DNA of 64,000 nucleotides from Candidatus Polarisedimenticolia bacterium (GTDB lineage: Bacteria; Acidobacteriota; Polarisedimenticolia; Gp22-AA2; AA152). Made by a program: the position numbers and the translations under genes. The notes beneath the pieces were generated by a model. That model had not been told where the DNA came from, did not search any database, and saw nothing but the letters and a program-made list of their open reading frames with translations. The stretch is from NCBI GenBank assembly GCA_036004685.1, contig DASYRE010000048.1:1-64000 (forward strand), read 5' to 3'. Positions 54,535 through 64,000 of the stretch are shown piece after piece. The stretch's first letter is position 1. Every line of letters starts with the position of its first letter.

Positions 54535-57284
54535 TGGCCGTCAACCGGGCCAAGCTCCTGGAATCGGCGGACAAGCTGGTCCGCCAGGGGAAGCTGGAAG
54601 AAGCGATCCGCCAGTACATGGCCCTTTCCGAGGACAATCCGCGCGACGTCAACACGATCAACCGCATCGGCGACCTCTACGTGCGGCTCCGCAAGAACAA
54701 GGAGGCGATCCGCCAGTTCATGCGCATCGCCGATTTCTACGCCGGGGACGGGTTCCATCTCAAGGCGATCGCGATGTACAAGAAGATCACCAAGCTGGAT
54801 CCGTCGAACGTCGACGCCAACGAGAGGCTCGCCGACCTCTATGCGAAGCAGGGGCTGGTGATCGAGGCGCGCACTCAATTCCTGAGCCTGGCCGAACAAT
54901 GCCTCCGATCCGGGCAAAAGCCGAAGGCGATTGAGATCTACCAGAGGATCCAGTCGATGGAGCCGGACAACCTCAAGGCCCGGGTCATCCTCGCCGACTT
55001 GATCGGGAAAGAAGGAGATCCGCGCAAGGCCGCGGACGGTTTCGTCGCCGCGGCGGAGGATTTGCTGGAGCGCGGGCTTCACGACGAGGCCCTCAAGGTC
55101 CTCGTCAAGGCGGCCCGGACGCAGCCCGGGCGAGCCGACATTCACGACCGGATCGCCGCCGTCCTGCGGGCCGGAGACAAGAGGCCGCAGGAGCTGGTCG
55201 GCACTCTCGAGGGGATGCATCTCGCCAGCCCGGGCACCGCCGGATACGTGGAGATGCTGGCCGAGGCGTACCTCAAGATGGGCCGGGTCTCCGATTTCCA
55301 GAAGCTCGTGAAGTCGGCCAAATCGGGGGAGGCTCGGGTCGCCCTCGCCCTCGCCGAGGCGCGCTTCCACGTGTCGCAAGGCGACTCCGAGAAGGCAGTC
55401 ACCCGGCTGGCCGCAGCCGCCGGAGAAGCGATCCGCGACCCGGGTCCGGAGCAGGGGGCGGTGCTTCTCGAAGAGGCCCTGAAAATAAAGCCTGAATCCG
55501 TCGAGATGCTGGAGAAGCTGCTGGACCTCTGGACCACCGCCTCGGAGCCGAAGGGGATCGCCTCGGCCGCGGAAAGGCTGGCCCGGCTCTACTGCGGCGG
55601 AGACGACTGGGAGCGCGCCTCGGGAATGTTGGATCGAATCCGTGAAGTCGCCCCGGACCATCCCGCGCTGGAGGCGCTTCGCGAGAAGGTCAACGCCGGT
55701 CTCGGGATCGGGGCCTCCGGAGGGCCGGACGAGATGGCCGGCTCGGTTCCCACCCTGGACGAGCTGGAGAAGGTGGTCGAGCTGGAATCCGACTCGGAGG
55801 CGGACGCCGGAGAGGAGCAATTCGCCGAGCTCGACGCGGAGCTCGCCTCGGGAGCCGACGAGCCTGAAATCGGCGATGAAAGCCAGGACGCGGCCTATTC
55901 GGGAAAGAGCGTCATCCAGGAGATGCGCGGCGAGCCTCCCGGCAAGGAAGTCGACGAGGATTTCCTCAGCGAGCATCTCACCGAGGCCGAAGTCTTTCTG
56001 AAGTATGGCCTCGCGGAAAAGGCCCGGGAGCAGCTCCAAGCCATCCTCGATCGGTATCCCGAGCATGTCCCCTCCTTGAAGAAGATGAAGAACATCTACG
56101 CGGAGGACGGAAGAAAATCGGATGCCGCCGGGATCTGCCGGAGAATCGCGGAAGTCCATCGAGCGCGTGGCGAAGAGGAAGCGGCGCGTGAGGCGGAGGA
56201 GCAGGCGCGGGAGCTCGATCCGGCGGGCGCCGCCCCGGGGCGCGCGGCGCCGGCTCCGGCTCCGGCGAAGGCGGCCGCTCCCTCCCCGGCCCCGGAGCGC
56301 GGGATGGATATGGATCTGGAGCTGCCGGATCCGGAAGCGGGCATTCCGCGGGCGACGGGGACGATCCCGGCCGCCAGGAAGGCAGGAGCCCCGGCGCTTC
56401 AAGTCAGCGAACCCGACGAACTCTCGATCGAGCTGGACGACGAACCCGCCGAGGAGCCGGAGGAGCGGCCCTTCGGCCTCGATCCGGAGAAGGCGAGCCA
56501 GTTCGACTTCTACCTCGAGCAGAATCTCGTGGAAGAGGCCGAAGAGGTTCTAAGGGCGATGGAGCGGACCGCGCCCGGAGATCCGGAGCTGATTCGCCGC
56601 CGGGCGCTTCTTGAGGACCGCCGGCCGGCGCCCGCTCCACCCCTCACCGCAAGCGGGGCGTCGGGGAATCTCGACCTGGACGTCGAGCGAGCCTTCGGCG
56701 GAACCCCCACGATTCCAGAGGACGCCTCCGAATCGGCAACCGACGGCACCGAGGAAGGCTTCTTCGATCTCGCGGCCGAGCTGAAGAGCCACATTCAAGG
56801 CCAGCCCGGCGACCTGGGCGGGGGCGAGAATCCGCCGCCTCTTCGCGAGGAAGCCAGCATCGACGAGATCTTCAAGGCGTTTCGCAAGAAGGTGGATCAG
56901 CAAGTCGAGGAGGAGGATTACGAGACGCGCTACAACCTGGGAATCGCCTACAAGGAGATGGGCCTCCTCGACGAGGCGATCGGGGAGTTCCAATACGCCT
57001 CCCGGGATCCCAAGCTCTTTCTCGAGTGCTGCAGCATCCTGGGAATCTGCTTCAAGGAAAAAGGAATGACCGACCTGGCCATCAAGTGGTACCGCAAGGC
57101 CTTGGAGAGCACCGGCCACTCCGAGGACAAGTATCAGGGTCTCCGCTACGATCTCGGCGAGCTTTACGCCGAGAAGGGAGACTATTCCCACGCCCTCTCG
57201 TTCTTCTCCGAAGTGTACGGAATCAACTCCAATTACCGGGACGTCGCCCTGCGGATCCGGGAGCTGAGGAAAAGAGTCGGCTGA
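54534..57284 (+). CDS. Large TPR protein of unknown function
   Basis: 916 residues. About six TPR-like repeats at the N-terminus (SADKLVRQGKLEEAIRQYM, FHLKAIAMYKKITKLDPSN), a central acidic and Ala/Pro-rich low-complexity region (about 400-700) with scattered DLELPDPEAG-like elements, and two or three TPRs at the C-terminus (RYNLGIAYKEMGLLDEAIGE, HALSFFSEVY). No signal peptide or membrane helix; probably a cytosolic scaffold. Related large TPR proteins of this composition occur next to rnhB or in motility/secretion clusters of GC-rich bacteria. Function not assigned. Confidence 0.85.
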   Translation: MAVNRAKLLESADKLVRQGKLEEAIRQYMALSEDNPRDVNTINRIGDLYVRLRKNKEAIRQFMRIADFYAGDGFHLKAIAMYKKITKLDPSNVDANERLADLYAKQGLVIEARTQFLSLAEQCLRSGQKPKAIEIYQRIQSMEPDNLKARVILADLIGKEGDPRKAADGFVAAAEDLLERGLHDEALKVLVKAARTQPGRADIHDRIAAVLRAGDKRPQELVGTLEGMHLASPGTAGYVEMLAEAYLKMGRVSDFQKLVKSAKSGEARVALALAEARFHVSQGDSEKAVTRLAAAAGEAIRDPGPEQGAVLLEEALKIKPESVEMLEKLLDLWTTASEPKGIASAAERLARLYCGGDDWERASGMLDRIREVAPDHPALEALREKVNAGLGIGASGGPDEMAGSVPTLDELEKVVELESDSEADAGEEQFAELDAELASGADEPEIGDESQDAAYSGKSVIQEMRGEPPGKEVDEDFLSEHLTEAEVFLKYGLAEKAREQLQAILDRYPEHVPSLKKMKNIYAEDGRKSDAAGICRRIAEVHRARGEEEAAREAEEQARELDPAGAAPGRAAPAPAPAKAAAPSPAPERGMDMDLELPDPEAGIPRATGTIPAARKAGAPALQVSEPDELSIELDDEPAEEPEERPFGLDPEKASQFDFYLEQNLVEEAEEVLRAMERTAPGDPELIRRRALLEDRRPAPAPPLTASGASGNLDLDVERAFGGTPTIPEDASESATDGTEEGFFDLAAELKSHIQGQPGDLGGGENPPPLREEASIDEIFKAFRKKVDQQVEEEDYETRYNLGIAYKEMGLLDEAIGEFQYASRDPKLFLECCSILGICFKEKGMTDLAIKWYRKALESTGHSEDKYQGLRYDLGELYAEKGDYSHALSFFSEVYGINSNYRDVALRIRELRKRVG

Positions 57285-57303
57285 CGCGATCCGGAGGCGC
57301 CCC

Positions 57304-57996
57304 GTGCCGCGCGAAACGATCCCCCGCCGGGTAGTCGGTCTGCGAATCGTCCGGCGCCTTCCGCCTTCGGGACCGGGCTTCCTGTCGCTTTTCCGGGCGG
57401 TTCTGCGCAACGAATACGAAAGCGGCGAATCCTCGGCGGCCTATCGTTACGAGATGGTCGAGAGACGGGGAATCGACAGCGTCGCGATCATGCCGTTCTT
57501 CAGGGGCGCGAGCCCGGTGCGGGTCCTCGTCAAGGCGGGATTCCGCCCGGCCCTTTTTCTGCGCGGATCGCGTCCGGCGCCCGGAGAGCCGGCTCGGAAG
57601 CGGTCCTGGACGGTGGAGGCGGTGGCGGGAAGCCTGGAGCCGGGGGAGACGAGCGTCGCCCAGATCCGGCGGCGCGCCGCTCGCGAGCTGCGCGAGGAGA
57701 CCGGCTATCGGGTGCGGCCGGAGGATTTTCGCCCGCTGGGCGCCGGGTTCTTTCCCTCGCACGGCCAGTGCACCGAGAAGATCCACTTGTTCGCGGTCTG
57801 TCTGGACCACCGTGCGGCCTCGCTTCCGAAAGGGGACGGTTCGATCAACGAGGCAGAGACCTGGTCGCTCCTTCTGGGGGCCCGGGATCTGATCGCGCGC
57901 TGCCGCACCGGCGAGATCGAGGATCCGAAGCTCGAGATTGGGGTCGTCCGCCTCCTCGAGCATCTGCGCCGCCGCGGGCGGGGCGGATTGGCCTGA
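57304..57996 (+). CDS. Nudix hydrolase with extended Nudix box
   Basis: 230 residues. The Nudix signature is EAVAGSLEPGETS... then ARELREETGYRV. Between the first Glu (GSLEPGE) and REL there are eleven residues instead of seven, an apparent four-residue insertion. The N-terminal half (about 35-100) has MVERRGIDSVAIMPFF and the RSWTVEAVAG strand. Resembles ADP-ribose or nucleotide-sugar pyrophosphatases, but the box change makes the substrate uncertain. Ends just before the 517-bp non-coding gap. Confidence 0.82.
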   Translation: MPRETIPRRVVGLRIVRRLPPSGPGFLSLFRAVLRNEYESGESSAAYRYEMVERRGIDSVAIMPFFRGASPVRVLVKAGFRPALFLRGSRPAPGEPARKRSWTVEAVAGSLEPGETSVAQIRRRAARELREETGYRVRPEDFRPLGAGFFPSHGQCTEKIHLFAVCLDHRAASLPKGDGSINEAETWSLLLGARDLIARCRTGEIEDPKLEIGVVRLLEHLRRRGRGGLA

Positions 57997-58239
57997 ACCG
58001 GGACAAAGTGCGCCAAAATGGGAACAGGCGCGAGCCAGGATGGCGGCCCGGGCCGAGTGACGACCGGCTCGAGCTGATGCCGTATTTGATACGCCGCGAG
58101 GAACTTAGGATTCTCACGAGTCTCCGGCTTTCGCTCTGGCAGCCATCTTGCTTGGAAGAGAGACAATCACGGAGAAGCGCCGAGCCCGTGAGCAGAGAAC
58201 CAGGCGCGGCGATTCTTCGTAGCAAAGTGTGAGTGAGTA

Positions 58240-58335
58240 GGCAGCCGGTGCAGGTTCGTCGATCCACGAAACAACCTGCCCTCCATAACCCCCCCACCTC
58301 AACGAGAGAGAGCAAAATTGCCCGCACCGGCTGCC
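58240..58335. repeat. 12-bp inverted repeat with internal hairpin
   Basis: GGCAGCCGGTGC (58240-58251) is exactly complementary to GCACCGGCTGCC (58324-58335). Inside, GCAGGTT (58250-58256) can pair with AACCTGC (58273-58279), overlapping the outer stem by two bases. The elements could form alternative or coaxial stems. It could be part of an RNA gene on either strand. Confidence 0.55.
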
Positions 58336-58411
58336 GGGCATCCTTCCGCCCGCCCGCGCCGCGATCGTCTTCTGCGGCACGAATCGTCCCGCCGCCGCCG
58401 TCCGATCGGTC

Positions 58412-58441
58412 CTTGACAGTGCCGAACGCCATCTGATACTG
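58412..58441 (+). promoter_or_regulatory. Sigma-70-type promoter of the aldehyde dehydrogenase operon
   Basis: TTGACA (58412-58417), an 18-base spacer and TACTGT (58436-58441). It is about 70 bases before the ATG at 58514 and would transcribe the dehydrogenases and lipM-like gene. Confidence 0.5.
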
Positions 58442-58513
58442 TGTGCTCCCAATTGCCATAAAACAAACGAGATACTTACTCGTGCCGGGGGCGGCGCGTA
58501 AGCAGAGGGAATC

Positions 58514-60004
58514 ATGGCCGAAGCCAAGACATATCGAAACTTCATCAACGGGGAATGGGTCGCCTCCAGTTCGGGGAAAGTATTCGAGAACCGGAACCCC
58601 GCCGATCATTCCGAGATCGTCGGCTGCTTCCAGGACAGCTCGCGAGAAGACGTCGACCAGGCCGTCGCCGCCGCCCGCGAGGCCTATCGGAAGTGGCGTC
58701 TGACGCCGGCTCCCAAGCGCGCCGAATACGTCTACAAAGTCGGGGAGATCCTGGTTCGCCGCAAAGAAGAGTACGCGCGCGAGATGACGCGTGAGATGGG
58801 CAAGATTCTCAAGGAGACCCGCGGCGACGTGCAGGAGGGGATCGACATCTCGTACTACACGGCGGGCGAAGGGCGTCGCATGTTCGGCCGGACGGTTCCT
58901 TCGGAGCTGCCGAACAAGTACGCCATGTCCTTACGCATGCCGGTGGGAATCTGCTCGCTGATCACGCCGTGGAATTTCCCGATGGCGATCCCATCGTGGA
59001 AGCTGATGCCCGCCCTGGTCTGCGGGAACACGGTGGTCCTGAAGCCCGCCTCCGACACGCCGCTGAGCGCCTATCACCTCGTCAAGGTCTGCCAGGAAGC
59101 GGGGATTCCGCGCGGCGTCGTGAATCTCGTCACCGGATCGGGGCGCAACGTCGGCACGCCGCTTCTCGAGCATCCGCACGTCGATCTCGTGTCGTTCACC
59201 GGATCCACGGAAACCGGGGGCCAGGTCGGCGAGACCGCCGCCCGTCTGTTCAAGCGATGCTCCCTGGAGATGGGAGGGAAGAACGCGATCATCGTCATGG
59301 ACGATGCGCGTCTCGATCTGGCGCTGGACGGGGTGCTCTGGGGCGCGTTCGGCACGGCGGGGCAGCGGTGCACCGCCACGAGCCGGGTGGTCGTCCACAA
59401 GAAGGTCTATGACGAGTTCATGGAGAAGCTCGTCGAGCGGGCGAAGAATCTGAAAGTCGGGGACGGCCTCGACGAGACCGTGGAGATGGGGCCGGTCATC
59501 AACGAGGCCGCGGTCAAGAAGATCACCGACTACGTCCAGATCGGAAGAGACGAAGGGGCCACCCTGACGTGCGGCGGCGTGCGTCTCACCAAGGCGGAGC
59601 TGGGGCGCGGGTTTTTCTTCTCGCCGACCATCTTCGGCGACGTCAACCCCGGAATGCGCCTGGCCCAGGAGGAGATATTCGGCCCCATCCTTTCGGTGAT
59701 TCCCTGCGACGGTCTCGATCAGGCGATCGAGATCGTCAACGGCGTCAAGTACGGCTTGTCGTCGGCCATCTACACACAGGACGTGAACCGGGCCTTCGTG
59801 GCGATGCGGGATCTCTTCACGGGGATCTTCTACGTCAATTCCTCCACGATCGGCGCCGAAGTCCAGCTGCCCTTCGGAGGCACGAAGCAGACCGGCAACG
59901 GCCATCGGGAGGCGGCGGACACGGCGCTGGACATCTTTTCGGAGTGGAAGGCCGTCTACGTCGATTTCAGCGGCAAGCTGCAGAAAGCGCAAATCGACAG
60001 CTGA
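58514..60004 (+). CDS. NAD(P)-dependent aldehyde dehydrogenase
   Basis: 496 residues, ALDH superfamily. Catalytic Glu in LEMGGKNA, catalytic Cys in [12 protein letters not shown] site [12 protein letters not shown], and the oxyanion Asn in [14 protein letters not shown]-terminal [16 protein letters not shown] is typical of the class. The chain resembles semialdehyde and piperideine-6-carboxylate dehydrogenases, but the aldehyde cannot be fixed. AGAGGGAATC precedes the ATG. Alanine dehydrogenase follows after 41 bases, suggesting amino-acid catabolism. Confidence 0.93.
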   Translation: MAEAKTYRNFINGEWVASSSGKVFENRNPADHSEIVGCFQDSSREDVDQAVAAAREAYRKWRLTPAPKRAEYVYKVGEILVRRKEEYAREMTREMGKILKETRGDVQEGIDISYYTAGEGRRMFGRTVPSELPNKYAMSLRMPVGICSLITPWNFPMAIPSWKLMPALVCGNTVVLKPASDTPLSAYHLVKVCQEAGIPRGVVNLVTGSGRNVGTPLLEHPHVDLVSFTGSTETGGQVGETAARLFKRCSLEMGGKNAIIVMDDARLDLALDGVLWGAFGTAGQRCTATSRVVVHKKVYDEFMEKLVERAKNLKVGDGLDETVEMGPVINEAAVKKITDYVQIGRDEGATLTCGGVRLTKAELGRGFFFSPTIFGDVNPGMRLAQEEIFGPILSVIPCDGLDQAIEIVNGVKYGLSSAIYTQDVNRAFVAMRDLFTGIFYVNSSTIGAEVQLPFGGTKQTGNGHREAADTALDIFSEWKAVYVDFSGKLQKAQIDS

Positions 60005-60045
60005 TTCGCGGACCGGGGTTTTCCTCCCTCGAGCGTGGGGCCTCG

Positions 60046-61161
60046 ATGATTCTCGGCGTTCCGAAGGAAGTCAAAGACAAGGAATTCCGCGTCAGCATGG
60101 TTCCGGCCGGCGTCAAGAGCCTCACCGACTCCGGTCATCCGGTTTTGATCCAGAAGTCGGCGGGTCTCGGGAGCGGCATCTCGGACGAGGAGTATGCGGC
60201 CGCGGGGGGCACGCTGGTCGACGACGCCGAGTCGGTCTTCGCGCGCTCCGAGATGATCGTCAAGGTCAAGGAGCCGCAGCCCGCCGAGATCGCGCGGCTG
60301 CGGCGCGGTCAGATCCTCTTCACCTATCTTCACCTCGCTCCCGACCGGGCCCAGACTTTGGGCCTGCTGCAGGCCGGGGTCACGGCGCTCGCCTACGAGA
60401 CGATCGAAGAGGCGGACGGATCCCTTCCGCTGCTCACGCCGATGAGCGAGGTGGCCGGCCGGATGTCGATCCAGGTCGGAACCCACTATCTCCAGCGCAC
60501 GCAGGGAGGCCTCGGGATCCTGCTGGGAGGCGTCCCGGGCGTCCTTCCGGGGCAGGTCGTCATCATCGGCGGCGGCACGGTGGGCACCAACGCCGCGAAG
60601 CTGGCGCTAGGCCTCGGAGCCCGCGTCACGGTCCTCGAGCGCTCCGCCGACCGGATGCGCTATCTCGACGACATCTTCGGGGGGCGGGTCGAGACGTTGA
60701 TGTCGAATTCCTACTACCTCGCCGAGTCGGTGGCCCGCGCCGACCTGCTGATCGGGGCGGTGCTCATCGCCGGCGCCTCCGCTCCGAAGCTCGTGAAACG
60801 CTCCATGGTCGCGACGATGAAGCGGGGCGCGGTGATCGTCGACGTGGCGGTCGATCAGGGGGGATGCATCGAGACGACCCATCCCACCACCCACAGCGAG
60901 CCGATCTTCGAGATCGACGGCGTCGTTCACTATTGCGTCGCCAACATGCCGGGCGCCGTGCCCCGGACCTCGACCTACGCGCTCACCAACGTGACCCTTC
61001 CCTATATCTTCCGGGTAGCCCAGCACGGTCTCAAGGAAGCCCTTCGCAACGACTCGGCCCTGGCCCTCGGCCTGAACGTTCACGAAGGAAGGGTCGTGCA
61101 CCCGGCGGTCGCCGAATCGCAGGGACTGCCCAGCGTGGCGCGCGAGACGATCCTGGCATGA
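60046..61161 (+). CDS. ald: Alanine dehydrogenase
   Basis: 371 residues. Interconverts alanine and pyruvate with NAD. Motifs: [27 protein letters not shown] (catalytic His), [15 protein letters not shown], and Rossmann [19 protein letters not shown]. All key residues present and length normal. The ATG overlaps nothing upstream; its stop overlaps the next ATG by four bases. Confidence 0.96.
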   Translation: MILGVPKEVKDKEFRVSMVPAGVKSLTDSGHPVLIQKSAGLGSGISDEEYAAAGGTLVDDAESVFARSEMIVKVKEPQPAEIARLRRGQILFTYLHLAPDRAQTLGLLQAGVTALAYETIEEADGSLPLLTPMSEVAGRMSIQVGTHYLQRTQGGLGILLGGVPGVLPGQVVIIGGGTVGTNAAKLALGLGARVTVLERSADRMRYLDDIFGGRVETLMSNSYYLAESVARADLLIGAVLIAGASAPKLVKRSMVATMKRGAVIVDVAVDQGGCIETTHPTTHSEPIFEIDGVVHYCVANMPGAVPRTSTYALTNVTLPYIFRVAQHGLKEALRNDSALALGLNVHEGRVVHPAVAESQGLPSVARETILA

Positions 61162-61994
61162 CCCAGCCCGCCCCGTCCTGGCGCTTGCTGATCGATTCGC
61201 CGCAGGACGGCTTCCGCAACATGGCTCTCGACGAAGCGCTCCTCGAGACCTGCCGGCAGGGAGCCTACCCTCCGGGCGCCTTTCCCGCGCTCCGCCTCTA
61301 CGGATGGAGCGTCCCGACTCTTTCGCTGGGCCGGTTCCAGGACTCTCTCCGAGCCGTGGATCAGGGTTTCTGCCGGGAGCACGACATTCCCCTCGTCCGC
61401 CGTCCCACCGGCGGCGCGGCGGTGCTCCACGATCGCGAGGTGACGTATTGCCTGGTCGGGCCGACTCAAGAGCCTCCCTTCGCCGGGTCGCTCCTGGAAT
61501 CGTACCGATTGATCGCCGCGGGCATCGCCTCGGCGCTCAGGCTTCTTGGGATCGAGCCCGATCCTCAGGTCCCCGCCCCCGCTCTTCCACGCCATCTCCG
61601 GCAGGACCAGTGTTTCGCGCGCGCCTCCAGCTATGAGATCACGATCGGGGGCCGCAAGGTCGTCGGATCGGCCCAGGTGCGGCGCAAAGGAGCTTCACTG
61701 CAGCACGGCTCCCTGCTCCTCGACGCCAACGAGGATCTGTTCGACGAGGCGACCGGGGGGCAGCGGGGGGAGCGGCGAGGCTGGACCACGCTGGGGATTC
61801 TCGCCGGCCGGCGAGTCGGGTTCGAGGAGGCGGCCCTGTCGCTGGCCCGGGGATTGGGCGAGTCTTTCGGGGTGCGCTGGGAGATCTCGGAGGCGACGGG
61901 CGGCGAGGAGCGCCTGGCGGAAAAGCTCCGGGCGCGGAAGTACCTCAACGCCCACTGGACGGCGCGCGGGATCTCGGCCTTCAGTCGTATTTGA
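61158..61994 (+). CDS. LipM-like octanoyltransferase / lipoate ligase family
   Basis: 278 residues. BPL/LplA/LipB fold: RRPTGGAAVLHDREVTYCLV, then QCFARASSYEI with a Cys at the place of the LipM nucleophile, and the lysine strand IGGRKVVGSAQVRRKGASLQHGSL. These favour octanoyl-ACP:protein transfer (LipM) over ATP-dependent lipoate ligation, but the first motif is TGGAAV rather than TGGRAV. Overlaps ald by four bases. The 3' end overlaps the convergent PBP gene by 14 bases. Confidence 0.85.
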   Translation: MTQPAPSWRLLIDSPQDGFRNMALDEALLETCRQGAYPPGAFPALRLYGWSVPTLSLGRFQDSLRAVDQGFCREHDIPLVRRPTGGAAVLHDREVTYCLVGPTQEPPFAGSLLESYRLIAAGIASALRLLGIEPDPQVPAPALPRHLRQDQCFARASSYEITIGGRKVVGSAQVRRKGASLQHGSLLLDANEDLFDEATGGQRGERRGWTTLGILAGRRVGFEEAALSLARGLGESFGVRWEISEATGGEERLAEKLRARKYLNAHWTARGISAFSRI

Positions 61995-64000
61995 TCAGGA
62001 TCAAGGTCGCCTCCCGCCCGTCCTTCCCGACGCGGGGCGGTCCGGTCGTTCCGGAAGCGCTCTCCTCACCCGCTTCGGGCCCTTCGGGTTTCCCTTCCAG
62101 GGCCTCGGTCAGCTCGCGCAAGTCCCGGCGTCCGATGTCCAGGGGGATGATCCGCTCGCCGCCCTCCTGACGCAAGACGAGGGACCTCTGGTCCTCCGAC
62201 AACGACAGCTCTCCGCTGCCCTGCTGCAACAGGCGGCGCAGCCCGTCGGCGTCGATCCGGAGCTCCTGCCGGCGGTTGAATTGATAGCGCTGCAGGTAAT
62301 AAGGAAGGGAGATGCGGAAGTGCTCCGCCTCGGAGCATTGCGCCGTGGGCTCCGTGCCGCGCAGGAACGCCTCCAGGATGATCGGCTGGCAGTCGGTCTC
62401 GACGCTCGCCTTCAATCCCGTCTTCCGGTCGACGGGGACGAAGCTGATGCTGGAGGGCCGCGCGAATTTCTCCACGGGACGGCCCTTCAGGGCGTTCTGC
62501 ATGAAATCGATCCAGATCGGAAGCGCCACGTGGGCGCCGGTCTCGTCCACCCCGAGGCTCTTGCGTTGATCGAAGCCCACCCAGACTCCGACCGCCAGGC
62601 TGGGCGTGAACCCCACGAACCAGGCGTCGGCCAGATCGTCGGTCGTTCCGGTCTTCCCGCCGATGGGCCGGTTCAGCACCCGGGCGGCCGATCCCGTCCC
62701 CGTCTCGGTGACCCCTTCCAGGGCGTAGGCCATGAGGTAGGCGATGTCGGGCTTCAGCACTTCCTGAACTTGCGGGTGGGCTTCCTCGCGCTGCTTTCCT
62801 TCGCGATCCATGACCTTGCGGATCATGTGGGGCTCGACCCGGATTCCCTGATTCGGCAGAACCGAATAGGCGGACACGATGTCCCAAAGCGAGACTTCGG
62901 AGGCCCCCAGGGCGAGCGACGGATACGGGCTGAGGTGGCTGCTGATCCCCATCTTGGCGGCGAGGTCGATGGTCTTCCGGTAGCCGACCTGGTTGATTAG
63001 CTTGACCGAGACGATGTTCCGGCTCTCTTCCAGGGCGGTCCGCAGGGTCATCGCGCCGTAATACTGGCGCGTGTAGTTCTCCGGCTGATACTCGACGTTG
63101 GTCCGGCTGTCGAGGAAAACGGTCGGCTCGTCGAACAGGCTGTCGGCCAGGGTGTAGCCGCTGTCCAGGGCCGTGAGATAGACGAACGGCTTGAACGCCG
63201 AGCCCGGCTGCCGCAGCGATTGAATCGCCCGGTCGAACTCGCTGCGCTCGAAATCGTAGCCGCCCACGAGTGCCTTGACTTCGCCCGTGGCCGGCTCCAG
63301 GGCGACCAGCGCCCCCTCGACCAGAGGATCCTGATCCAGGGTCACCAGGAGACGCTTGTTCACCCGATCGACCTGCTCCACGGCGAAGAGCGTGACGTCG
63401 CCCGGATGGAGGATCGACGCCGGGGAAGCGGCCCGGGTCCACTTGATCTGCTCGGGGCCGAGCGCGGCCTGGTACTCTCCGAAACGGACGGTGGCCGTCT
63501 TTCGATCCACGCGCGTCACCAGCCCGTGAATCAGCGAGCCGGGGCCCGGCTGCCGGACCCAATCGGGATGCTTGTAGGTTTCCTCGGTGGCGTTCTTGTC
63601 GCGGTAGACGTTGTCGCGGATCGGACGGAAGCCCTGCCGCTTGTCGACCGCGCGCAGTCCCCGGCTGATCGCCTCGTTGGCCGCTTTCTGGAGGACGGGA
63701 TCGAGCGTCGTGTAGACTTCCAGCCCCTCCTGATACAGGGTCGACTCGCCGTAGACTCGATCCAGATAGCGGCGCACCTCCTCGACGAAATAAGGCGCCA
63801 TCTCGCTGTCTTCACGGGGCTGGATGGGCTCGAACGTCTCCTTCTTGGCCGCGTCGGCCTGCTCCCGGGTCAGGTAGCGCTCCTCGACCATCCGGTCGAG
63901 CACCCGGTTGCGGCGCGCCAGCGCCAGCTTGCGGTTGCGCAGGGGCGAGTAGGCCTCGGGACGCTGCACCATGCCGGCCAGGAGAGCCGACTCCGACAGG
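61981..64000 (-). CDS. Class A penicillin-binding protein (PBP1A-type), N-terminus outside window
   Basis: About 673 residues visible; the 5' end lies beyond the right edge. Enters within the glycosyltransferase-51 domain (SESALLAGMVQRPEAYSP). An OB-like linker (about 190-240) follows, then the transpeptidase: serine motif RQPGSAFKPFVYL (SxxK), SxN-type EESRNIVSVKLINQ, and KTG motif IGGKTGTTDDLADAWFVG. Polymerises and crosslinks peptidoglycan in the periplasm. The C-terminal tail (about 540-673) is unusual in length and ends in Gly/Thr/Arg-rich residues. Confidence 0.93.
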   Translation of the reverse strand, partial: LSESALLAGMVQRPEAYSPLRNRKLALARRNRVLDRMVEERYLTREQADAAKKETFEPIQPREDSEMAPYFVEEVRRYLDRVYGESTLYQEGLEVYTTLDPVLQKAANEAISRGLRAVDKRQGFRPIRDNVYRDKNATEETYKHPDWVRQPGPGSLIHGLVTRVDRKTATVRFGEYQAALGPEQIKWTRAASPASILHPGDVTLFAVEQVDRVNKRLLVTLDQDPLVEGALVALEPATGEVKALVGGYDFERSEFDRAIQSLRQPGSAFKPFVYLTALDSGYTLADSLFDEPTVFLDSRTNVEYQPENYTRQYYGAMTLRTALEESRNIVSVKLINQVGYRKTIDLAAKMGISSHLSPYPSLALGASEVSLWDIVSAYSVLPNQGIRVEPHMIRKVMDREGKQREEAHPQVQEVLKPDIAYLMAYALEGVTETGTGSAARVLNRPIGGKTGTTDDLADAWFVGFTPSLAVGVWVGFDQRKSLGVDETGAHVALPIWIDFMQNALKGRPVEKFARPSSISFVPVDRKTGLKASVETDCQPIILEAFLRGTEPTAQCSEAEHFRISLPYYLQRYQFNRRQELRIDADGLRRLLQQGSGELSLSEDQRSLVLRQEGGERIIPLDIGRRDLRELTEALEGKPEGPEAGEESASGTTGPPRVGKDGREATLILIKYD

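Larger units (their letters stand above)
57997..58513. other. 517-bp non-coding stretch with nested inverted repeats
   Basis: No coherent protein frame is seen. Base composition is visibly lower in GC than the neighbours up to about 58330. Nested pairs are present: CTCACG (58113-58118) with CGTGAG (58187-58192); TCTCCG (58121-58126) with CGGAGA (58170-58175); and a 12-bp pair at 58240-58251/58324-58335. A promoter lies at 58412-58441. A structured RNA is possible but no known family was recognised. Confidence 0.5.

Noticed and set aside
58240-58335. tRNA-Sec (selC) candidate in the inverted-repeat region
   Set aside because: GCAGGTTCG resembles a T-arm, but there is no 7-base T-loop, no UCA anticodon loop and no CCA end. 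selC must lie outside this window.
1-64000. CRISPR arrays, rRNA genes or complete insertion sequences
   Set aside because: No regularly spaced repeats, rRNA-like tracts or transposase with terminal inverted repeats were seen.

Overview
The window is about two-thirds GC by eye, densely packed and chromosomal. It comes from a Gram-negative (diderm) bacterium: a complete Tol-Pal set, lipoprotein N-acyltransferase (lnt), a bifunctional penicillin-binding protein and type IV pilus genes are present. Gene content and order would suit Acidobacteriota or a similar GC-rich lineage, but this is inference and I cannot fix the phylum from sequence alone. TGA is an ordinary stop codon here, and starts are ATG, GTG and TTG.

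Layout. 1-1900: lower-GC end of an integrated element, with small orphan genes and a tyrosine recombinase whose 3' end abuts the 3' end of tRNA-Leu(CAG). 2353-6451: rnr, archease and rtcB. The rtcB frame has an in-frame TGA exactly at the invariant metal-binding cysteine. It is followed by a hairpin whose apical loop matches the Escherichia coli fdhF SECIS loop, so RtcB is very probably a selenoprotein. 6486-11830 (minus): tolQ-tolR-tolA/tonB-tolB-pal-cpoB-rpsT. 12069-19394: recN, coaD, an aminotransferase, an NfeD protease with slipin, a GGDEF protein and a SPOR protein. 19405-23818: a degenerate GspE-like protein, lnt, and prfB with a programmed +1 frameshift. 23860-29506: hrcA-grpE-dnaK-dnaJ-rsmE. 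29574-35399: pilT, alaS, a lytic transglycosylase and an adenosine deaminase-like gene, then a convergent AraC-type regulator. 36318-41258: a membrane glycosyltransferase with a PA14-like domain, a phosphohexomutase, pgsA and plsC. 41194-45434: cinA, thpR, plsY, gpsA and a PHP-type phosphatase. 45553-50276: a TPR lipoprotein, ftsY and ribD-ribE-ribBA. 50378-57284: ffh-rpsP-khpA-rimM-trmD-rplS-rnhB and a large TPR protein. 57304-64000: a Nudix hydrolase, a non-coding stretch with inverted repeats, aldehyde dehydrogenase, alanine dehydrogenase, a LipM-like octanoyltransferase and the C-terminal part of a class A PBP.

How the parts fit. RNase R, archease and RtcB form a tight RNA decay/repair operon, and the Sec codon makes RtcB output depend on selenium supply and on UGA decoding. 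The RF2 gene in the same window is itself controlled by UGA read-through via frameshifting. The GTPases ffh and ftsY, the ribosomal protein and tRNA/rRNA modification genes, and the hrcA-dnaK cluster are conventional housekeeping operons. The most notable points are the Sec-RtcB with its SECIS, a His-to-Gln change in the DHBP synthase domain of RibBA, the GspE pseudo-ATPase, and the zinc-knuckle insertion in the integrase.
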